A stretch of 64,000 bases of DNA from Lactonifactor sp. BIOML-A5. GTDB lineage: Bacteria > Bacillota > Clostridia > Lachnospirales > Lachnospiraceae. The stretch lies in the NCBI RefSeq assembly GCF_009677585.1, contig NZ_WKYV01000024.1, forward strand, positions 21,449 to 85,448. The letters are read 5' to 3'. This document shows, piece after piece, positions 25,429 through 35,365 of this stretch (position 1 is the first letter of the stretch; the number at the start of each line of letters is the position of its first letter). The translations under genes were made by a program, and so were the position numbers. A model generated the notes under the pieces. That model worked only from the letters and a program-made list of their open reading frames with translations, did not search any database and had not been told where the DNA came from.

Positions 25429-27414
25429 ATGAAAGTATCTTCTATGGCTATAAAAAATGTAAAGCGTAATTCTTCTTTTTATTCTCTGTACTTTTTCTCT
25501 GTGGCACTTGTTCTCTCAGTTTTTTTCTGTTTTGTCTCATTCTCTATGAATGAGGTAATCCTGGAAAAAATATCCTCAGACGGCCGTGTGGAGACAATGT
25601 GCAGTGCGGTGGCTGTTTTTGTGATTTCCTTTGTGGTTTTTTATATGTCTTACGCCAATCGGTTTTTTATGAGGCGCAGGATGAAAGAACTGGGAATATA
25701 TGCTCTGCTTGGATACACCAAAACACGTATGCTCTGTCTCCTTACCCTGGAGAATTCGCTGATCTGTGCCGGAGGGGTCTGTGCGGCACTTCCGGCGGGG
25801 GGATTGCTGCACAAAGGAGCGGTGGGGGGAATTACGGCAGTTCTGGGACTGACTGTAGACAGCAGCAGGATCCCCCTGATCAATCTGAGAGCGGCGGCGT
25901 TTTGTCTGCTTACGGTTCTGGCTGTTCTTGCAGCACTTACACTGTCGAATGCGAGACTGCTGTGGAGGTCTGCGCTTATGGAAACTATCCGTATGGAGCG
26001 CAGAACGGAAAAGCCTTTCAGGCTCCGCCCGGCTGCCGGTGTGCTTGGTGTGCTGCTGCTGTTTGCGGGATATGGGCTGGCTTTGGATATGGGGAGAGGA
26101 AAGGCTTCCTTCTGGAATAGGATTGGGTTTTCCCCCATTGCACTTCTTACTATGCTGCTTGTGGTGATTGGAACGGCACTGTTTATCCTGGCTTTTCTTC
26201 CCTGTGCGTGTATAAAATTCAGGGAAAGGAAAACCATTTTTTACAGAGAAAGTACAATAATTACTGTGCCAAAGTTCATGTCCCGCCTGCGCACGAATGC
26301 AAAGTCATTGATCCTTTTGATTCTTCTGTCAGGGGGAACTCTTGCAGTGTTTGGGGCGACGGTTCTGTCTGTGTGGTACCCACTGGCGTCCCTGGAGCGG
26401 ATTATCCCCTCTTCGATGGAATTCAGGGTTTTGGACAGCGGGGAGAAAACCGCGGCGATAAAGGCGCTGGATAAGACTTTGGGGAGCGGCGGATACGAAT
26501 TTTGTGAGACTACAGTTAAAAAAGTGAAAGGGGCTTCAGAACGCCTGCCCGTGGAATATGGCATCAGTGCGGATAAGGGAAGGGAGCCAGGGTTTGAATG
26601 CATCCGTGAGTCTGCTTATGGTTCTCTGAGAAGGCTGCAGGGAAAAAGGAATAATCTCCCTTCTCTGAGGGAGAATGAATGTATTCTCATAAAATACCGT
26701 CCGGATCCCTCAAAAGTGGATATCGGAGCTGCCTATGCACTGGAAACAGGCGGAGGAAAAACCTGCAAGGTTACAGTAAAGGATACCAGCCTGGAGAATC
26801 CCATAGGATTCGCCAACAGTGTGGGTACTTTGGTTGTCACTGACGAGGTTTTCGAGAAGCTTTCAGAGGGACCGGCGGAAGCCTATACAGTTATGAGCTT
26901 CGGGGGCAAAGGGCTGCGGACTGAGAAACGGGCGTATGAGGCGCTGAGACCTATCTTGTCAGAAAATCCATATTTTGTGAGCGCCTTTCAGCGCAAGTCA
27001 GAACTGATAAAGCTGAATAGTTCTACCTTGCTCTTAATCAGCTTTGCGGCAGTGATTTTTCTGATTGCAACGGGTAGTATCCTGTATTTTCAGACGGTCT
27101 CCTCTGCGGTTTACGACAGACCGGACTATGAAATAATGGGCAAAATGGGGTATAATCATGATATGATAAGGAGAGCAGTGCGCAGGCAGGTACGGATTTA
27201 TTTTCTGGTGCCTTTTCTTATGGGAACTCTGCACAGTGTATTTGCGCTCTTTTGTTATAAATCAGCTTTGATGGATGACCTTCTGGGGAAAAGCAGTGCG
27301 GTGCTGGTTCCGCTCCTTTTCTCTATAGGAAGCTACTCCCTGATTTATCTGATATACTACCAGATGACTAAGAAGGCTTGCTATGGGATTATTCTGAACT
27401 GGAAAGGACGGTGA
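25429..27414 (+). CDS. FtsX-like ABC transporter permease (BceB type)
   Basis: 661 residues with about ten membrane segments: one near the N-terminus, groups at ~50-195 and ~285-315, and a C-terminal set after residue ~535. A long extracytoplasmic domain (about residues 320-530) matches the BceB plan for lantibiotic or bacitracin recognition. The N-terminus MAIKNVKRNSSFYSLYFFSV (after MKVSS) is characteristic. It lies 11 bases after its ATPase. Confidence 0.87.
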   Translation: MKVSSMAIKNVKRNSSFYSLYFFSVALVLSVFFCFVSFSMNEVILEKISSDGRVETMCSAVAVFVISFVVFYMSYANRFFMRRRMKELGIYALLGYTKTRMLCLLTLENSLICAGGVCAALPAGGLLHKGAVGGITAVLGLTVDSSRIPLINLRAAAFCLLTVLAVLAALTLSNARLLWRSALMETIRMERRTEKPFRLRPAAGVLGVLLLFAGYGLALDMGRGKASFWNRIGFSPIALLTMLLVVIGTALFILAFLPCACIKFRERKTIFYRESTIITVPKFMSRLRTNAKSLILLILLSGGTLAVFGATVLSVWYPLASLERIIPSSMEFRVLDSGEKTAAIKALDKTLGSGGYEFCETTVKKVKGASERLPVEYGISADKGREPGFECIRESAYGSLRRLQGKRNNLPSLRENECILIKYRPDPSKVDIGAAYALETGGGKTCKVTVKDTSLENPIGFANSVGTLVVTDEVFEKLSEGPAEAYTVMSFGGKGLRTEKRAYEALRPILSENPYFVSAFQRKSELIKLNSSTLLLISFAAVIFLIATGSILYFQTVSSAVYDRPDYEIMGKMGYNHDMIRRAVRRQVRIYFLVPFLMGTLHSVFALFCYKSALMDDLLGKSSAVLVPLLFSIGSYSLIYLIYYQMTKKACYGIILNWKGR

Positions 27415-27421
27415 ATCAAAA

Positions 27422-28978
27422 ATGGAAAAACGGTATCTGGTCAGGCAGGGGATTCTGGTTATCAGTCAGGCAGGTGCGGTTGTAATTCTCTGCCGAATGG
27501 CGGTGGATGGAAGTCAGTCAGGTCTGGCAAATACGTTTCCCCTGATACTTATATCCCTGCTGTTCCTTGATGCCGCTTATCTCTCACTCAAGAATCTGAA
27601 CAACAGCCGCATATTGACGCAGTTCTCTTGTCTGCTGCTCCTTGCGGCGTGGCAGTTTTTGTTTTCTCTGTTTGGGCGGGATGGAATTCTGCACGGGATT
27701 TTTTATCTATTGATACCGATAACCGTACTGCAGACCATAGATTTCTTACAGACGTTTCTGTTCCAGGACTCATCCTATCGGGGGCAGAAATCATTTTTGT
27801 TTCTTTTGAGAATTACCTGCTGTTGTTCCGCAGCCGCATATTTCTTATCCATGCAGGCTTTTTCTCTCGCCCTTCTTCTGCAGTCTGCAGCTGCACTTGG
27901 GGCAGGGACCACCCTGATGCTGATGCACCGTAAGAGGATTCTGTTCTTTCTTAAGAGCCAGAAGAAGGTGCTGATCCGATCTTTTTTGTTTGTAGTTCTA
28001 CCATTTACCTGTTACATTCTGGTTTTTATTGATCGGGCCCGTTATCTGGAGAATATGGGAAGCTACTTCATAATTATGACCTCATTTGTCAGCGTGCACA
28101 GTATTGTAAATGGGAGAGGGGCTGATGCTCCCATTTATTTTGCCTTAAGGGGAAGGGAGGCTGTCCTTATTCTGTGCCTCGCCGCCGGAACTTCGGGGAT
28201 GGTTGGATATCTCACAGGGCTTGGGACGGTGGGAGCTGTTATGGTTTTCCATGTCTTATCTCTGCTGGCTCAATGCTTTCAAATCCTTTTGTATCACAGA
28301 ACAGTATGCAGGGGAGTGGGAAATTATTATGGGTATTCCTTGTCACAGCTCAAAAGAGAAGAGAGACTGCGGGAGGATTTTTCTAATTATCTTCATGATG
28401 AGATTCTGCAGGATTTGCTCTCTATTAAGAATCTGGCAGGCAAGGCAGAAAGACCGGAGATTAAAAAACTTATCGCTGAGACAGCAGATGGACTGAACCG
28501 GTCCATTCGGGCAAGGATGGAGAGTTACCGCCCCACCCTGTTGAGAAGCCTGACGTTAAAAGAAAATATGCAGAATATGCTGGATACACTTTCGGCTGAT
28601 TATGGGGAGAAGGTCGGAAAAATAGATTTCATCTGTGAGGAGAATATTTTTCTCGTGGAGCCGTATAACGTTATGGTATACCGTATCCTGCGGGAGCTGG
28701 TTACAAATGCCCTGAAACATGCACAGGCAGCTGAGGTAATAGCTGAGCTGTCACAGCAAAAGGGAAAGATACTTCTGGAGGTTACGGACAATGGGACAGG
28801 GTTTGAACAAGAAGAATACAGGCATCAGAGCCATAGGGGGCTGAACTCCATTTTGGAGCAGGTAAGTATGCTGGGGGGAACTATGCAGATCTGGTCCGGG
28901 AAAGGAGCGGGTACACGGATAACCATTGCCATGGAAATGAAAGGGGAGGATTCGTATCAAAGTTTTATTGGTGGATGA
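27422..28978 (+). CDS. Sensor histidine kinase (NarL/DesK-type)
   Basis: 518 residues. The N-terminal ~300 residues hold about eight to ten membrane segments with no extracellular sensor domain. The HisKA_3-like phosphoacceptor is in YLHDEILQDLLSIKN (~324-338), and the HATPase has ELVTNALKHAQAAE (N box) and DNGTGFEQEEYR (G1). The lack of a sensory loop suits kinases that read the state of a neighbouring Bce-type transporter. It overlaps the response regulator. Confidence 0.87.
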   Translation: MEKRYLVRQGILVISQAGAVVILCRMAVDGSQSGLANTFPLILISLLFLDAAYLSLKNLNNSRILTQFSCLLLLAAWQFLFSLFGRDGILHGIFYLLIPITVLQTIDFLQTFLFQDSSYRGQKSFLFLLRITCCCSAAAYFLSMQAFSLALLLQSAAALGAGTTLMLMHRKRILFFLKSQKKVLIRSFLFVVLPFTCYILVFIDRARYLENMGSYFIIMTSFVSVHSIVNGRGADAPIYFALRGREAVLILCLAAGTSGMVGYLTGLGTVGAVMVFHVLSLLAQCFQILLYHRTVCRGVGNYYGYSLSQLKREERLREDFSNYLHDEILQDLLSIKNLAGKAERPEIKKLIAETADGLNRSIRARMESYRPTLLRSLTLKENMQNMLDTLSADYGEKVGKIDFICEENIFLVEPYNVMVYRILRELVTNALKHAQAAEVIAELSQQKGKILLEVTDNGTGFEQEEYRHQSHRGLNSILEQVSMLGGTMQIWSGKGAGTRITIAMEMKGEDSYQSFIGG

Positions 28979-29576
28979 TCACGCTCTTTTTGCAAAGAGC
29001 CTTTCCATTGTATTAGAAGATTTTCCTGAGATTCAGAGCTTTTCCTGCGCTGCGGCAGACGGCGGGCTTATCGGGCGTGTGAAAACGGAACAGCCGGATA
29101 TTTTGCTGATGGATATTAATCTTGGGAAAATGAATGAAGAGGACGGGCTTCTTTTAGCAGGACATATCCTGGAAGCGGTGCCCTGGCAGAAGATAGTTAT
29201 GCTGTCAGGGTATGACCTGCCGGTGTATCGCAGGGAGGCCAGACGGCTGGGGGCTAAGGGGTTTGTGAATAAGAATGTGGAACCGGAAGAGCTTGTGGCT
29301 GTACTGAAAAGAGTGCACCGGGGAATGGTTTGTTTTCCGGCAGACACCTGGATGACGGAAGACTTGACAGAGACAGAAAAAAGAGTGCTGGAATTACTGG
29401 CGGCAGGTACAAAGCGAAAGGATATCGCACGGCAGCTGTACAGCAGCGAGCGCACGGTCTCAAATCATCTGCAGCATATCTTTGAAAAGCTGGGGGTCTC
29501 ATCTGCTGTTGAGGCTGTTACGAAGGCCATTCAGATGGGATATATTGTCCCGGACTTTACAGAATATGAAGGATAG
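28950..29576 (+). CDS. LuxR/NarL family response regulator
   Basis: Receiver domain with VLLVDDH (phospho-site chemistry Asp), DILLMDINLG (phosphoacceptor Asp) and a conserved Lys in GAKGFVNKN, then a LuxR-type helix-turn-helix: LTETEKRVLELLAAGTKRK followed by RTVSNHLQHIFEKLGVSS. The first beta strand (RIKVLL) is encoded upstream of any ATG, GTG or TTG. The only canonical start, TTG at 28968, would delete it. ATT at 28950, after AAAGGGGAGG, would give MRIKVLLVDDH, the usual N-terminus. It overlaps the kinase gene by 29 bases, so translation is coupled. I annotate from ATT; 28968 is the conventional alternative. Confidence 0.8.
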   Translation: MRIKVLLVDDHALFAKSLSIVLEDFPEIQSFSCAAADGGLIGRVKTEQPDILLMDINLGKMNEEDGLLLAGHILEAVPWQKIVMLSGYDLPVYRREARRLGAKGFVNKNVEPEELVAVLKRVHRGMVCFPADTWMTEDLTETEKRVLELLAAGTKRKDIARQLYSSERTVSNHLQHIFEKLGVSSAVEAVTKAIQMGYIVPDFTEYEG

Positions 29577-29604
29577 ACCGGAGGCAGGGGCTGCTCTCCG
29601 GTCT
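29575..29604. terminator. Hairpin between convergent genes
   Basis: AGACCGGAG (29575-29583) and CTCCGGTCT (29596-29604) form a 9-bp stem right at the response regulator stop and 8 bases from the convergent MgtC stop. The T-run is weak. Confidence 0.5.
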
Positions 29605-29611
29605 GTAATAT

Positions 29612-30283
29612 TCAGATATCGATAGATGCAATCTCGGGGATATCCTTTAGCAGCCCTATAACGTCTTCAACCTCGTAGTTAATTGGAAATCTCACAAAAA
29701 GCTTCAGTTCCAGCATCTGTCCCCCCACTCTGGTGGCTTTCATATTCGATATTTTTATCTCTCTGCTGGTGAAAGCGCGATCTAGCAGGCTGTTGACATC
29801 CTGATCCTCCTGAATATGAATGGTGATTTGTTCAATGGCAGGAGATTTTACAATTTTCAGATTCCGGTGAAAGATGTACTGCATCAGAAGAATGATAAGG
29901 GTTGATGCAACTCCCATAATGTACATACCGGCACCGAAGGCCATTCCGATGCCCACAGTTGCCCAGATTCCTGCAGCCGTGGTGAGGCCGCTTACGTTCA
30001 TGTTTCTTGTAAAAATAACGCTGGCACCCAGAAACCCTATGGCAGTTACCACGCCGGCTGCGATTCGTGAGGGATCCAGACGGATGGTGTCAGAGAGAAC
30101 ATCATAAAAGGCATATTTGGATAAAATCATCATAAGAGCAGAGGCCAGAGATACAATGGTATGGGTTCTGATTCCTGCAATTTTCAGACGGCTTTCCCGC
30201 TCATATCCGATGATTCCGCCGCAGATGGATGCGCCCAGCAGGCGTAGAAGAAAGATTCCCTGTTCCATAAAATAAGCCTGCAA
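29612..30283 (-). CDS. MgtC/SapB family membrane protein
   Basis: 223 residues. The N-terminal ~140 residues form the MgtC membrane domain with LRLLGASICGGIIGYERESR, GIRTHTIVSLASALMMI and AAGIWATVGIGMAFGAG. A soluble ACT-like C-terminal domain follows (~150-223). Chromosomal homologs are implicated in Mg2+ homeostasis or adaptation, but their transport role is not settled. Monocistronic. Confidence 0.88.
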   Translation of the reverse strand: MQAYFMEQGIFLLRLLGASICGGIIGYERESRLKIAGIRTHTIVSLASALMMILSKYAFYDVLSDTIRLDPSRIAAGVVTAIGFLGASVIFTRNMNVSGLTTAAGIWATVGIGMAFGAGMYIMGVASTLIILLMQYIFHRNLKIVKSPAIEQITIHIQEDQDVNSLLDRAFTSREIKISNMKATRVGGQMLELKLFVRFPINYEVEDVIGLLKDIPEIASIDI

Positions 30284-30422
30284 AATATCACCTCCTTGGG
30301 TTGTATAGAACTATTATATGGCAGAGTGCAGGGGAAAGCAAATAAATCATTGGTGTAATATCTTACAAGAAAAATAATCCTGCCGGTGGTAGACTGATGA
30401 AAACAGAGAGAGGAGACAGATT

Positions 30423-31274
30423 ATGCCGAATATAGAAGAGCAAAGAAGAGTATATTATGACTTTGAGCTGGAATTAGAAGCGTACAATCTGAAAGGGATT
30501 GTGCAGAAATTTCCAAATCATTTTCATGATTACTATGTTATAGGATTTGTGGAGGGAGGCAGGCGTCACCTGTGGTGCAGAGGTAAAGAGTATGAAGTTG
30601 CGGCCGGGGATCTGCTTTTGTTTAATCCCAGAGATAATCACTGCTGCGGGCCTGTAAACGGGGAGAACCTGGATTACCGGGCAGTTAATATAAAGCCGGA
30701 AATAATGGAACAGGCGGTGCAGGAGATTACCGGAAAAAAATATTTGCCTCACTTTGACCGCAGCGTGGTGTATCAGAGTGAAACGGCCCCTTCTGTCAAT
30801 ACGCTGTATCAGAGTATTGTGGAGAAGGCTCCCAAGATGGAGAGGGAGGAGAACCTATTTTTTCTGCTGGAACAGGTAATTGGAGAGTATACAACACCCA
30901 TAGACGAGATTGCTGTTCCGGAACCCAACCCTCAGATTCAGATGCTCTGTGAATATATGGAAAAACATTTTTATGAAAATATAACCCTGGACGAACTTTT
31001 ATCTATGACCAGCTTCGGGAAATCCTATCTTCTGCGGACCTTTACCAAAGAGACCGGCGTGTCTCCTTACCGGTACCTGCAGAATGTGCGGTTAAAACAA
31101 GCCAAAAAGCTTTTGGAGCAGGGGGAGACACCAGTGGATGTTTCAGGTATGACTGGGTTTTCTGATCAGAGCCACTTTACAAACTTCTTTAAGGAGTTTA
31201 TAGGACTGACACCGAAACAGTATCAGAGAATCTTTCAGCAGCCGGCAGGACCCGGCTCTGCAGCAAAGGAGTAA
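30423..31274 (+). CDS. AraC family transcriptional regulator
   Basis: 283 residues: an N-terminal cupin sensor (HFHDYYVIGFVEGGRRHLWC, ~33-52; GDLLLFNPRDNH, ~62) and a C-terminal double helix-turn-helix (LDELLSMTSFGKSYLLRTFTKETGVSPY and GFSDQSHFTNFFKEFIGLTPKQY). The next gene, a DMT transporter, starts 4 bases after the stop, so this regulator probably controls its export function and is co-transcribed. Effector unknown. Confidence 0.9.
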   Translation: MPNIEEQRRVYYDFELELEAYNLKGIVQKFPNHFHDYYVIGFVEGGRRHLWCRGKEYEVAAGDLLLFNPRDNHCCGPVNGENLDYRAVNIKPEIMEQAVQEITGKKYLPHFDRSVVYQSETAPSVNTLYQSIVEKAPKMEREENLFFLLEQVIGEYTTPIDEIAVPEPNPQIQMLCEYMEKHFYENITLDELLSMTSFGKSYLLRTFTKETGVSPYRYLQNVRLKQAKKLLEQGETPVDVSGMTGFSDQSHFTNFFKEFIGLTPKQYQRIFQQPAGPGSAAKE

Positions 31275-31278
31275 TAGA

Positions 31279-32217
31279 ATGGAAAAGCAAACTACTGTCC
31301 GGGGCCATGCCGCTGCGGGCGTAACAATACTGATCTGGGGCACCACCTTTATATCCACAAAGGTATTATTAAGGGAGTTTACGCCTATAGAAATATTATT
31401 TATACGTTTCCTGATGGGATATCTTGTGCTGTGGCTGGTATATCCCAGAAAGCTTGTCCTGGCCTCCAGGAGACAGGAGTGGTATTTCGCTGCAGCGGGG
31501 CTGACCGGGATTGCCTTATATTATCTGTTGGAAAATATAGCCCTTACGTATACCCTGGCATCTAATGTTGGTGTTATTATATCCATTGCCCCGTTTTTTA
31601 CTGCTGTATTTTCCTGGATATTTCTGGGGGGAGACAGACCGGGAAAACGCTTTCTGTCCGGTTTTGTCATTGCCATGGGAGGAATAGCCCTGATCAGCTT
31701 CAGCAGTGAGGCAAAGCTCGCTATCAATCCTCTGGGAGATATACTGGCAGTGGCGGCTGCAGTTGTGTGGGCGGCATACTCTACCATAACAAAGAAAGTC
31801 AGCGCCTTTGGCTATCATGTGATACAGGCAACCCGGCGCACATTTTTTTACGGGCTGATTTTCATGATCCCCGTTATTCTGGCAAGTGATTTTAAGATAA
31901 GTCTGGGACAGGTGACCCAGCTGAAAAATATGGGGAATCTGCTGTTCCTGGGAGTTGGGGCGTCTGCCATATGCTTTGTAACCTGGAATTTCGGGGTGAA
32001 AATCCTGGGGCCGGTCAAAACCAGTGTGTATATCTATATGGTTCCGGTAATTACAGCGGTAACCTCGGCAATTATATTAGGGGAGAGGATACCGGGTGCA
32101 TCCGTTTTAGGGATACTTATGACACTGGCGGGATTGCTGTTGTCAGAGGGAAGAAGTAAGAAGATAGAGATAGGAAGTGAAAAAGGGACAGGGCTTTCTG
32201 AATCGGGGACACCCTGA
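31279..32217 (+). CDS. DMT superfamily transporter (EamA)
   Basis: 312 residues, ten membrane segments in two EamA repeats (~8-140 and ~150-295), with the typical VTILIWGTTFISTKVLL start. It probably exports a small metabolite. The last ~11 residues (GTGLSESGTP) are encoded by the palindromic repeat at 32185-32266, so the native C-terminus seems to have been extended or replaced by the inserted element. Confidence 0.88.
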   Translation: MEKQTTVRGHAAAGVTILIWGTTFISTKVLLREFTPIEILFIRFLMGYLVLWLVYPRKLVLASRRQEWYFAAAGLTGIALYYLLENIALTYTLASNVGVIISIAPFFTAVFSWIFLGGDRPGKRFLSGFVIAMGGIALISFSSEAKLAINPLGDILAVAAAVVWAAYSTITKKVSAFGYHVIQATRRTFFYGLIFMIPVILASDFKISLGQVTQLKNMGNLLFLGVGASAICFVTWNFGVKILGPVKTSVYIYMVPVITAVTSAIILGERIPGASVLGILMTLAGLLLSEGRSKKIEIGSEKGTGLSESGTP

Positions 32218-32266
32218 GTTGATTTGGGGACGTGTTCTTTTTAAAAAGAACACGTCCCCAAATTTA
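32185..32266. repeat. REP-like palindromic repeat, copy 2
   Basis: Same layout as 4124-4204: GGGACAGGGC, then GGGGACACCC, then a perfect 42-base palindrome at 32222-32263 (21 bp per arm, GGGGACGTGTTC on the left). It supplies the stop codon of the DMT transporter and lies between two convergent genes, where it can act as a bidirectional terminator. Confidence 0.75.
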
Positions 32267-32269
32267 CAT

Positions 32270-34648
32270 TTACTGCCATTTCCAGTCTCTGATTTCCGGC
32301 AGATCCTGGCCATATTCGGCAATATATTGTTTATGCTCTACTAACTTATCCCTCATTTTCTGTACCAGATAGGAACCCCGGTTGCCCAGCTGGGGCAGGT
32401 GCTGAATGACATCCTGTACCAGGTGGAAGCGGTCAATTTCGTTCTGTACACGCATATCGAAGGGGGTGGTGATAGTCCCCTCTTCCTGATATCCGTGAAC
32501 ATACAGATTCCGGTTGTGCCGGTGGTAGGTGAGCTCATGGATCAGGGTCGGATATCCGTGGAAGTTAAATATGATGGGTTTATCTTTGGTAAATAGTGCA
32601 TCGTAGTCTGCATCGCTTAAGCCGTGGGGATGCTTGGACTGGGGCTCCAGCTTCATTAGGTCTACGATGTTTATTACACGGATTTTAATTTCCGGCATTG
32701 CTTCTCTTAGGATGGTTACTGCTGCCAGGGTTTCAAGGGTTGGGGTATCCCCGCAGCAGGCCATGACTACGTCGGGCTCTTCGCCCTGATCGCTGCTGGC
32801 CCACTCCCAGATGCCGATTCCCTGGGTACAGTGTTTTACTGCCTGTTCCATAGTAAGCCACTGCGTGCTGGGATGCTTGGAGGTAACCATAACATTCACG
32901 TAATTTTTACTTCTGATGCAGTGGTCAAAGCAGGAGAGCAGACAGTTGGTGTCAGGCGGAAGGTATAAGCGCACTACATCTGCCTTTTTGTTGGCCACAT
33001 GATCCAGGAATCCGGGATCCTGATGGGTAAATCCATTATGGTCCTGCTGCCATACATTTGAGCTTAAGATGAAGTTCAGGGAGGCGATTTTCTGCCGCCA
33101 GGGAAGCTCTGAGGTTACCTTCAGCCATTTTGCGTGCTGGCTGAACATAGAATCTACGATCCGGATAAATGCTTCGTAGCTGGCAAAGAAGCCGTGGCGT
33201 CCCGTGAGAAGGTAGCCTTCCAGCCATCCCTCACACATATGCTCGCTTAACATGGAGTCCATGACCCGTCCGTCATGGGAAAGGAATTCATCGTTATCTT
33301 TCAGATCCCCGTTCCAGTCACGGTTTGTAACCTCAAATACCTTGCCCAGGCGGTTGGACATGGTCTCGTCAGGACCAAAGATACGGAAATTGCGGCTTTT
33401 CTCATTTAGTTTAAAAATGTCTCTTACGAATCCGCCCAGTTCAATCATATCCTGTGCTTTTACTGCGCCCGGAGCTGGAACGTCAAGGCCGTAGCTGCGG
33501 AAATCCGGAAGGCGGAGGTCACGGAGCAGCAGTCCCCCGTTTGCGTGGGGATTCGCCCCCATACGCCGCTCGCCCTTTGGCGCCAGTTCTTCCAGTTCCG
33601 GAATCAGGCGGCCGTTTTCGTCAAATAATTCTTCCGGGTGATAGCTTAAAAGCCATTCTTTCAGAAGCTCCAGATGCTCTGGCTGTTCCATGGTCATGGG
33701 AACCTGATGAGCACGGAAAGTACCCTCGATCTCGTTGCCGTCCACAATCTTCGGTCCGGTCCATCCCTTTGGTGTGCGGAGAATTATCATAGGCCACTTG
33801 GGACGGGTGGAATCATTGTTTTCCCTTGCATTAATCTGTATCTCTTTGATTTCTTCAATTACCGCATCCAGCGTCTCGGCCATGAGGCGGTGCATGGTCA
33901 TTGGGTCATCGCCTTCTACGAAGTATGGTTTCCATCCGCAGCCTTCAAAGAATTTTTCCAGCTCTTCATGGGAGATGCGGGAGAAAATGGTGGGGTTGCT
34001 GATCTTATATCCATTCAGATGCATAATAGGAAGTACGGCACCGTCGGTCACAGGGTTTAAAAATTTATTGGAATGCCAGGCGGTAGCCAGAGGACCGGTC
34101 TCTGCCTCACCGTCACCTACCACGCAGGTGGTGATAAGCTCCGGGTTATCGAATACTGAGCCGAATGCATGAGCGAGAGAATACCCAAGCTCGCCGCCCT
34201 CATTGATAGATCCCGGGGTTTCCGGGGCTACATGGCTGGAGATTCCGCCGGGGAAAGAAAATTGTTTGAATAATTTTTTCATACCCTCCACATCACGGCT
34301 GATGTTAGGATATACTTCGCTGTATGTACCTTCCAGGTAAGTATTGGCCACCATAAAGTTTCCCCCGTGTCCCGGCCCTGAGATATAGATCATGTCCAGA
34401 TTGTAGCGCTTAATCACGCGGTTTAAGTGTACATAGATAAAGTTCTGGCCTGGTACGGTTCCCCAGTGGCCTACGATCTTTTTCTTTACATGCTCCATGG
34501 TAAGAGGCTCACGCAGCAGCGGATTGTCAAGCAAATAGAGTTGTCCGGCGGAAAGATAATTGTCTGCTCTCCAGTAGGCATCCATCTTCTGAAGCAGCTC
34601 ATCACTTAAAGGCTGCTTTTCCAGACAGGTATTCGTTGTTTCTGGCAT
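32270..34648 (-). CDS. xfp: Phosphoketolase (xylulose-5-phosphate / fructose-6-phosphate)
   Basis: About 792 residues, the standard length. This thiamine diphosphate enzyme splits xylulose 5-phosphate (and usually fructose 6-phosphate) with phosphate to acetyl phosphate plus an aldose phosphate. Visible landmarks are [19 protein letters not shown], the [22 protein letters not shown] region, the TPP/Mg motif [19 protein letters not shown] and [14 protein letters not shown] choose ATG 34648 ([11 protein letters not shown]), preceded by AAAGGAG, over the upstream in-frame start at 34699. It gives the cell a phosphoketolase route for pentoses and hexoses. Confidence 0.95.
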   Translation of the reverse strand: MPETTNTCLEKQPLSDELLQKMDAYWRADNYLSAGQLYLLDNPLLREPLTMEHVKKKIVGHWGTVPGQNFIYVHLNRVIKRYNLDMIYISGPGHGGNFMVANTYLEGTYSEVYPNISRDVEGMKKLFKQFSFPGGISSHVAPETPGSINEGGELGYSLAHAFGSVFDNPELITTCVVGDGEAETGPLATAWHSNKFLNPVTDGAVLPIMHLNGYKISNPTIFSRISHEELEKFFEGCGWKPYFVEGDDPMTMHRLMAETLDAVIEEIKEIQINARENNDSTRPKWPMIILRTPKGWTGPKIVDGNEIEGTFRAHQVPMTMEQPEHLELLKEWLLSYHPEELFDENGRLIPELEELAPKGERRMGANPHANGGLLLRDLRLPDFRSYGLDVPAPGAVKAQDMIELGGFVRDIFKLNEKSRNFRIFGPDETMSNRLGKVFEVTNRDWNGDLKDNDEFLSHDGRVMDSMLSEHMCEGWLEGYLLTGRHGFFASYEAFIRIVDSMFSQHAKWLKVTSELPWRQKIASLNFILSSNVWQQDHNGFTHQDPGFLDHVANKKADVVRLYLPPDTNCLLSCFDHCIRSKNYVNVMVTSKHPSTQWLTMEQAVKHCTQGIGIWEWASSDQGEEPDVVMACCGDTPTLETLAAVTILREAMPEIKIRVINIVDLMKLEPQSKHPHGLSDADYDALFTKDKPIIFNFHGYPTLIHELTYHRHNRNLYVHGYQEEGTITTPFDMRVQNEIDRFHLVQDVIQHLPQLGNRGSYLVQKMRDKLVEHKQYIAEYGQDLPEIRDWKWQ

Positions 34649-35060
34649 GGTAATACTCCTTTCGTAAATCATCTTAATAAAGTGTTTATTTTTTAACAAA
34701 CATGAGTATAGTACTTGTTGACATGTAACACAACTTGTTTTTGAAGAAAGTTATAGAAATAGTTAAGCCTTACCAGCGGTTATTCATACAGGAATAAGCC
34801 TTATATTCCCATAACAAAGGGGTTTTACTATGAGGTACGTCTCACGGCAAGACAATAAGGCTCCTGGAATCTGCTGAAATAGAAGGGAAAGAAGTGGAAG
34901 AATGATACAAGTTAGATACATATCATACAAGAACTTGAGACACTGGGATGTGAAGTGGTCTGAACCAGATTTAAAAAGTGGTCTAAAACAGCTGCATGAA
35001 ACATAAAAATACAGGGACTTGGTAAAGTTTTGCACACAAGTGGAGAAGGGCGATGAATGT
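34649..35060. other. Intergenic stretch between phosphoketolase and HPr-like gene
   Basis: About 410 AT-rich bases. They must contain the minus-strand promoter of the phosphoketolase gene and the plus-strand promoter of the HPr-like gene, but no clear -35/-10 pair stands out. No reading frame with a ribosome site and no RNA motif were found. Confidence 0.5.
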
Positions 35061-35291
35061 ATGAAAGAAGTGAACATTGTTTTCCGGAATCCGGAGGAAG
35101 TACAGGAATTCATAACCATTGCATCAAAATATCCGTATAATATGGATATGAAACGGGGGGCATATATGATAGATGCGAAATCCATTCTCGGTATTCTGAG
35201 TCTTGGAGTAGGGCAGAGGATGAAGCTCCAGATCCTGGAGGATAACTGTGAGGAGCTGGTATATTGCATCAGAAAATTCTGTACCACCTGA
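35061..35291 (+). CDS. HPr-like protein lacking the phosphorylatable histidine
   Basis: 76 residues of the HPr fold. The regulatory serine region is kept (DAKSILGILSLGVGQ, Ser ~44, equivalent to Ser46 of HPr), but the active-site loop, GLHARPA in HPr, reads FRNPEEVQEFI here, with no His. It cannot carry phosphate in the PTS and, like Crh, may serve only regulation through Ser phosphorylation. Start ATG follows GGAGAAGGG; an upstream in-frame start at 35019 is less likely. Confidence 0.8.
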   Translation: MKEVNIVFRNPEEVQEFITIASKYPYNMDMKRGAYMIDAKSILGILSLGVGQRMKLQILEDNCEELVYCIRKFCTT

Positions 35292-35322
35292 CGACAGACA
35301 GCGATGAGTTTTATGAATCAAA

Positions 35323-35362
35323 GATGCCGCAGCACAGGCCTGTATGACTGTACTGCGGCATC
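35323..35362. terminator. Bidirectional terminator between convergent genes
   Basis: GATGCCGCAG (35323-35332) pairs with CTGCGGCATC (35353-35362), followed by CTTTTAT, between the HPr-like gene and the convergent CAT-like gene ending at 35366. Confidence 0.8.
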
Positions 35363-35365
35363 CTT

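Noticed and set aside
34784..35287. Minus-strand frame of 167 codons
   Set aside because: Antisense to the HPr-like gene, which has a good start, ribosome site and family match.
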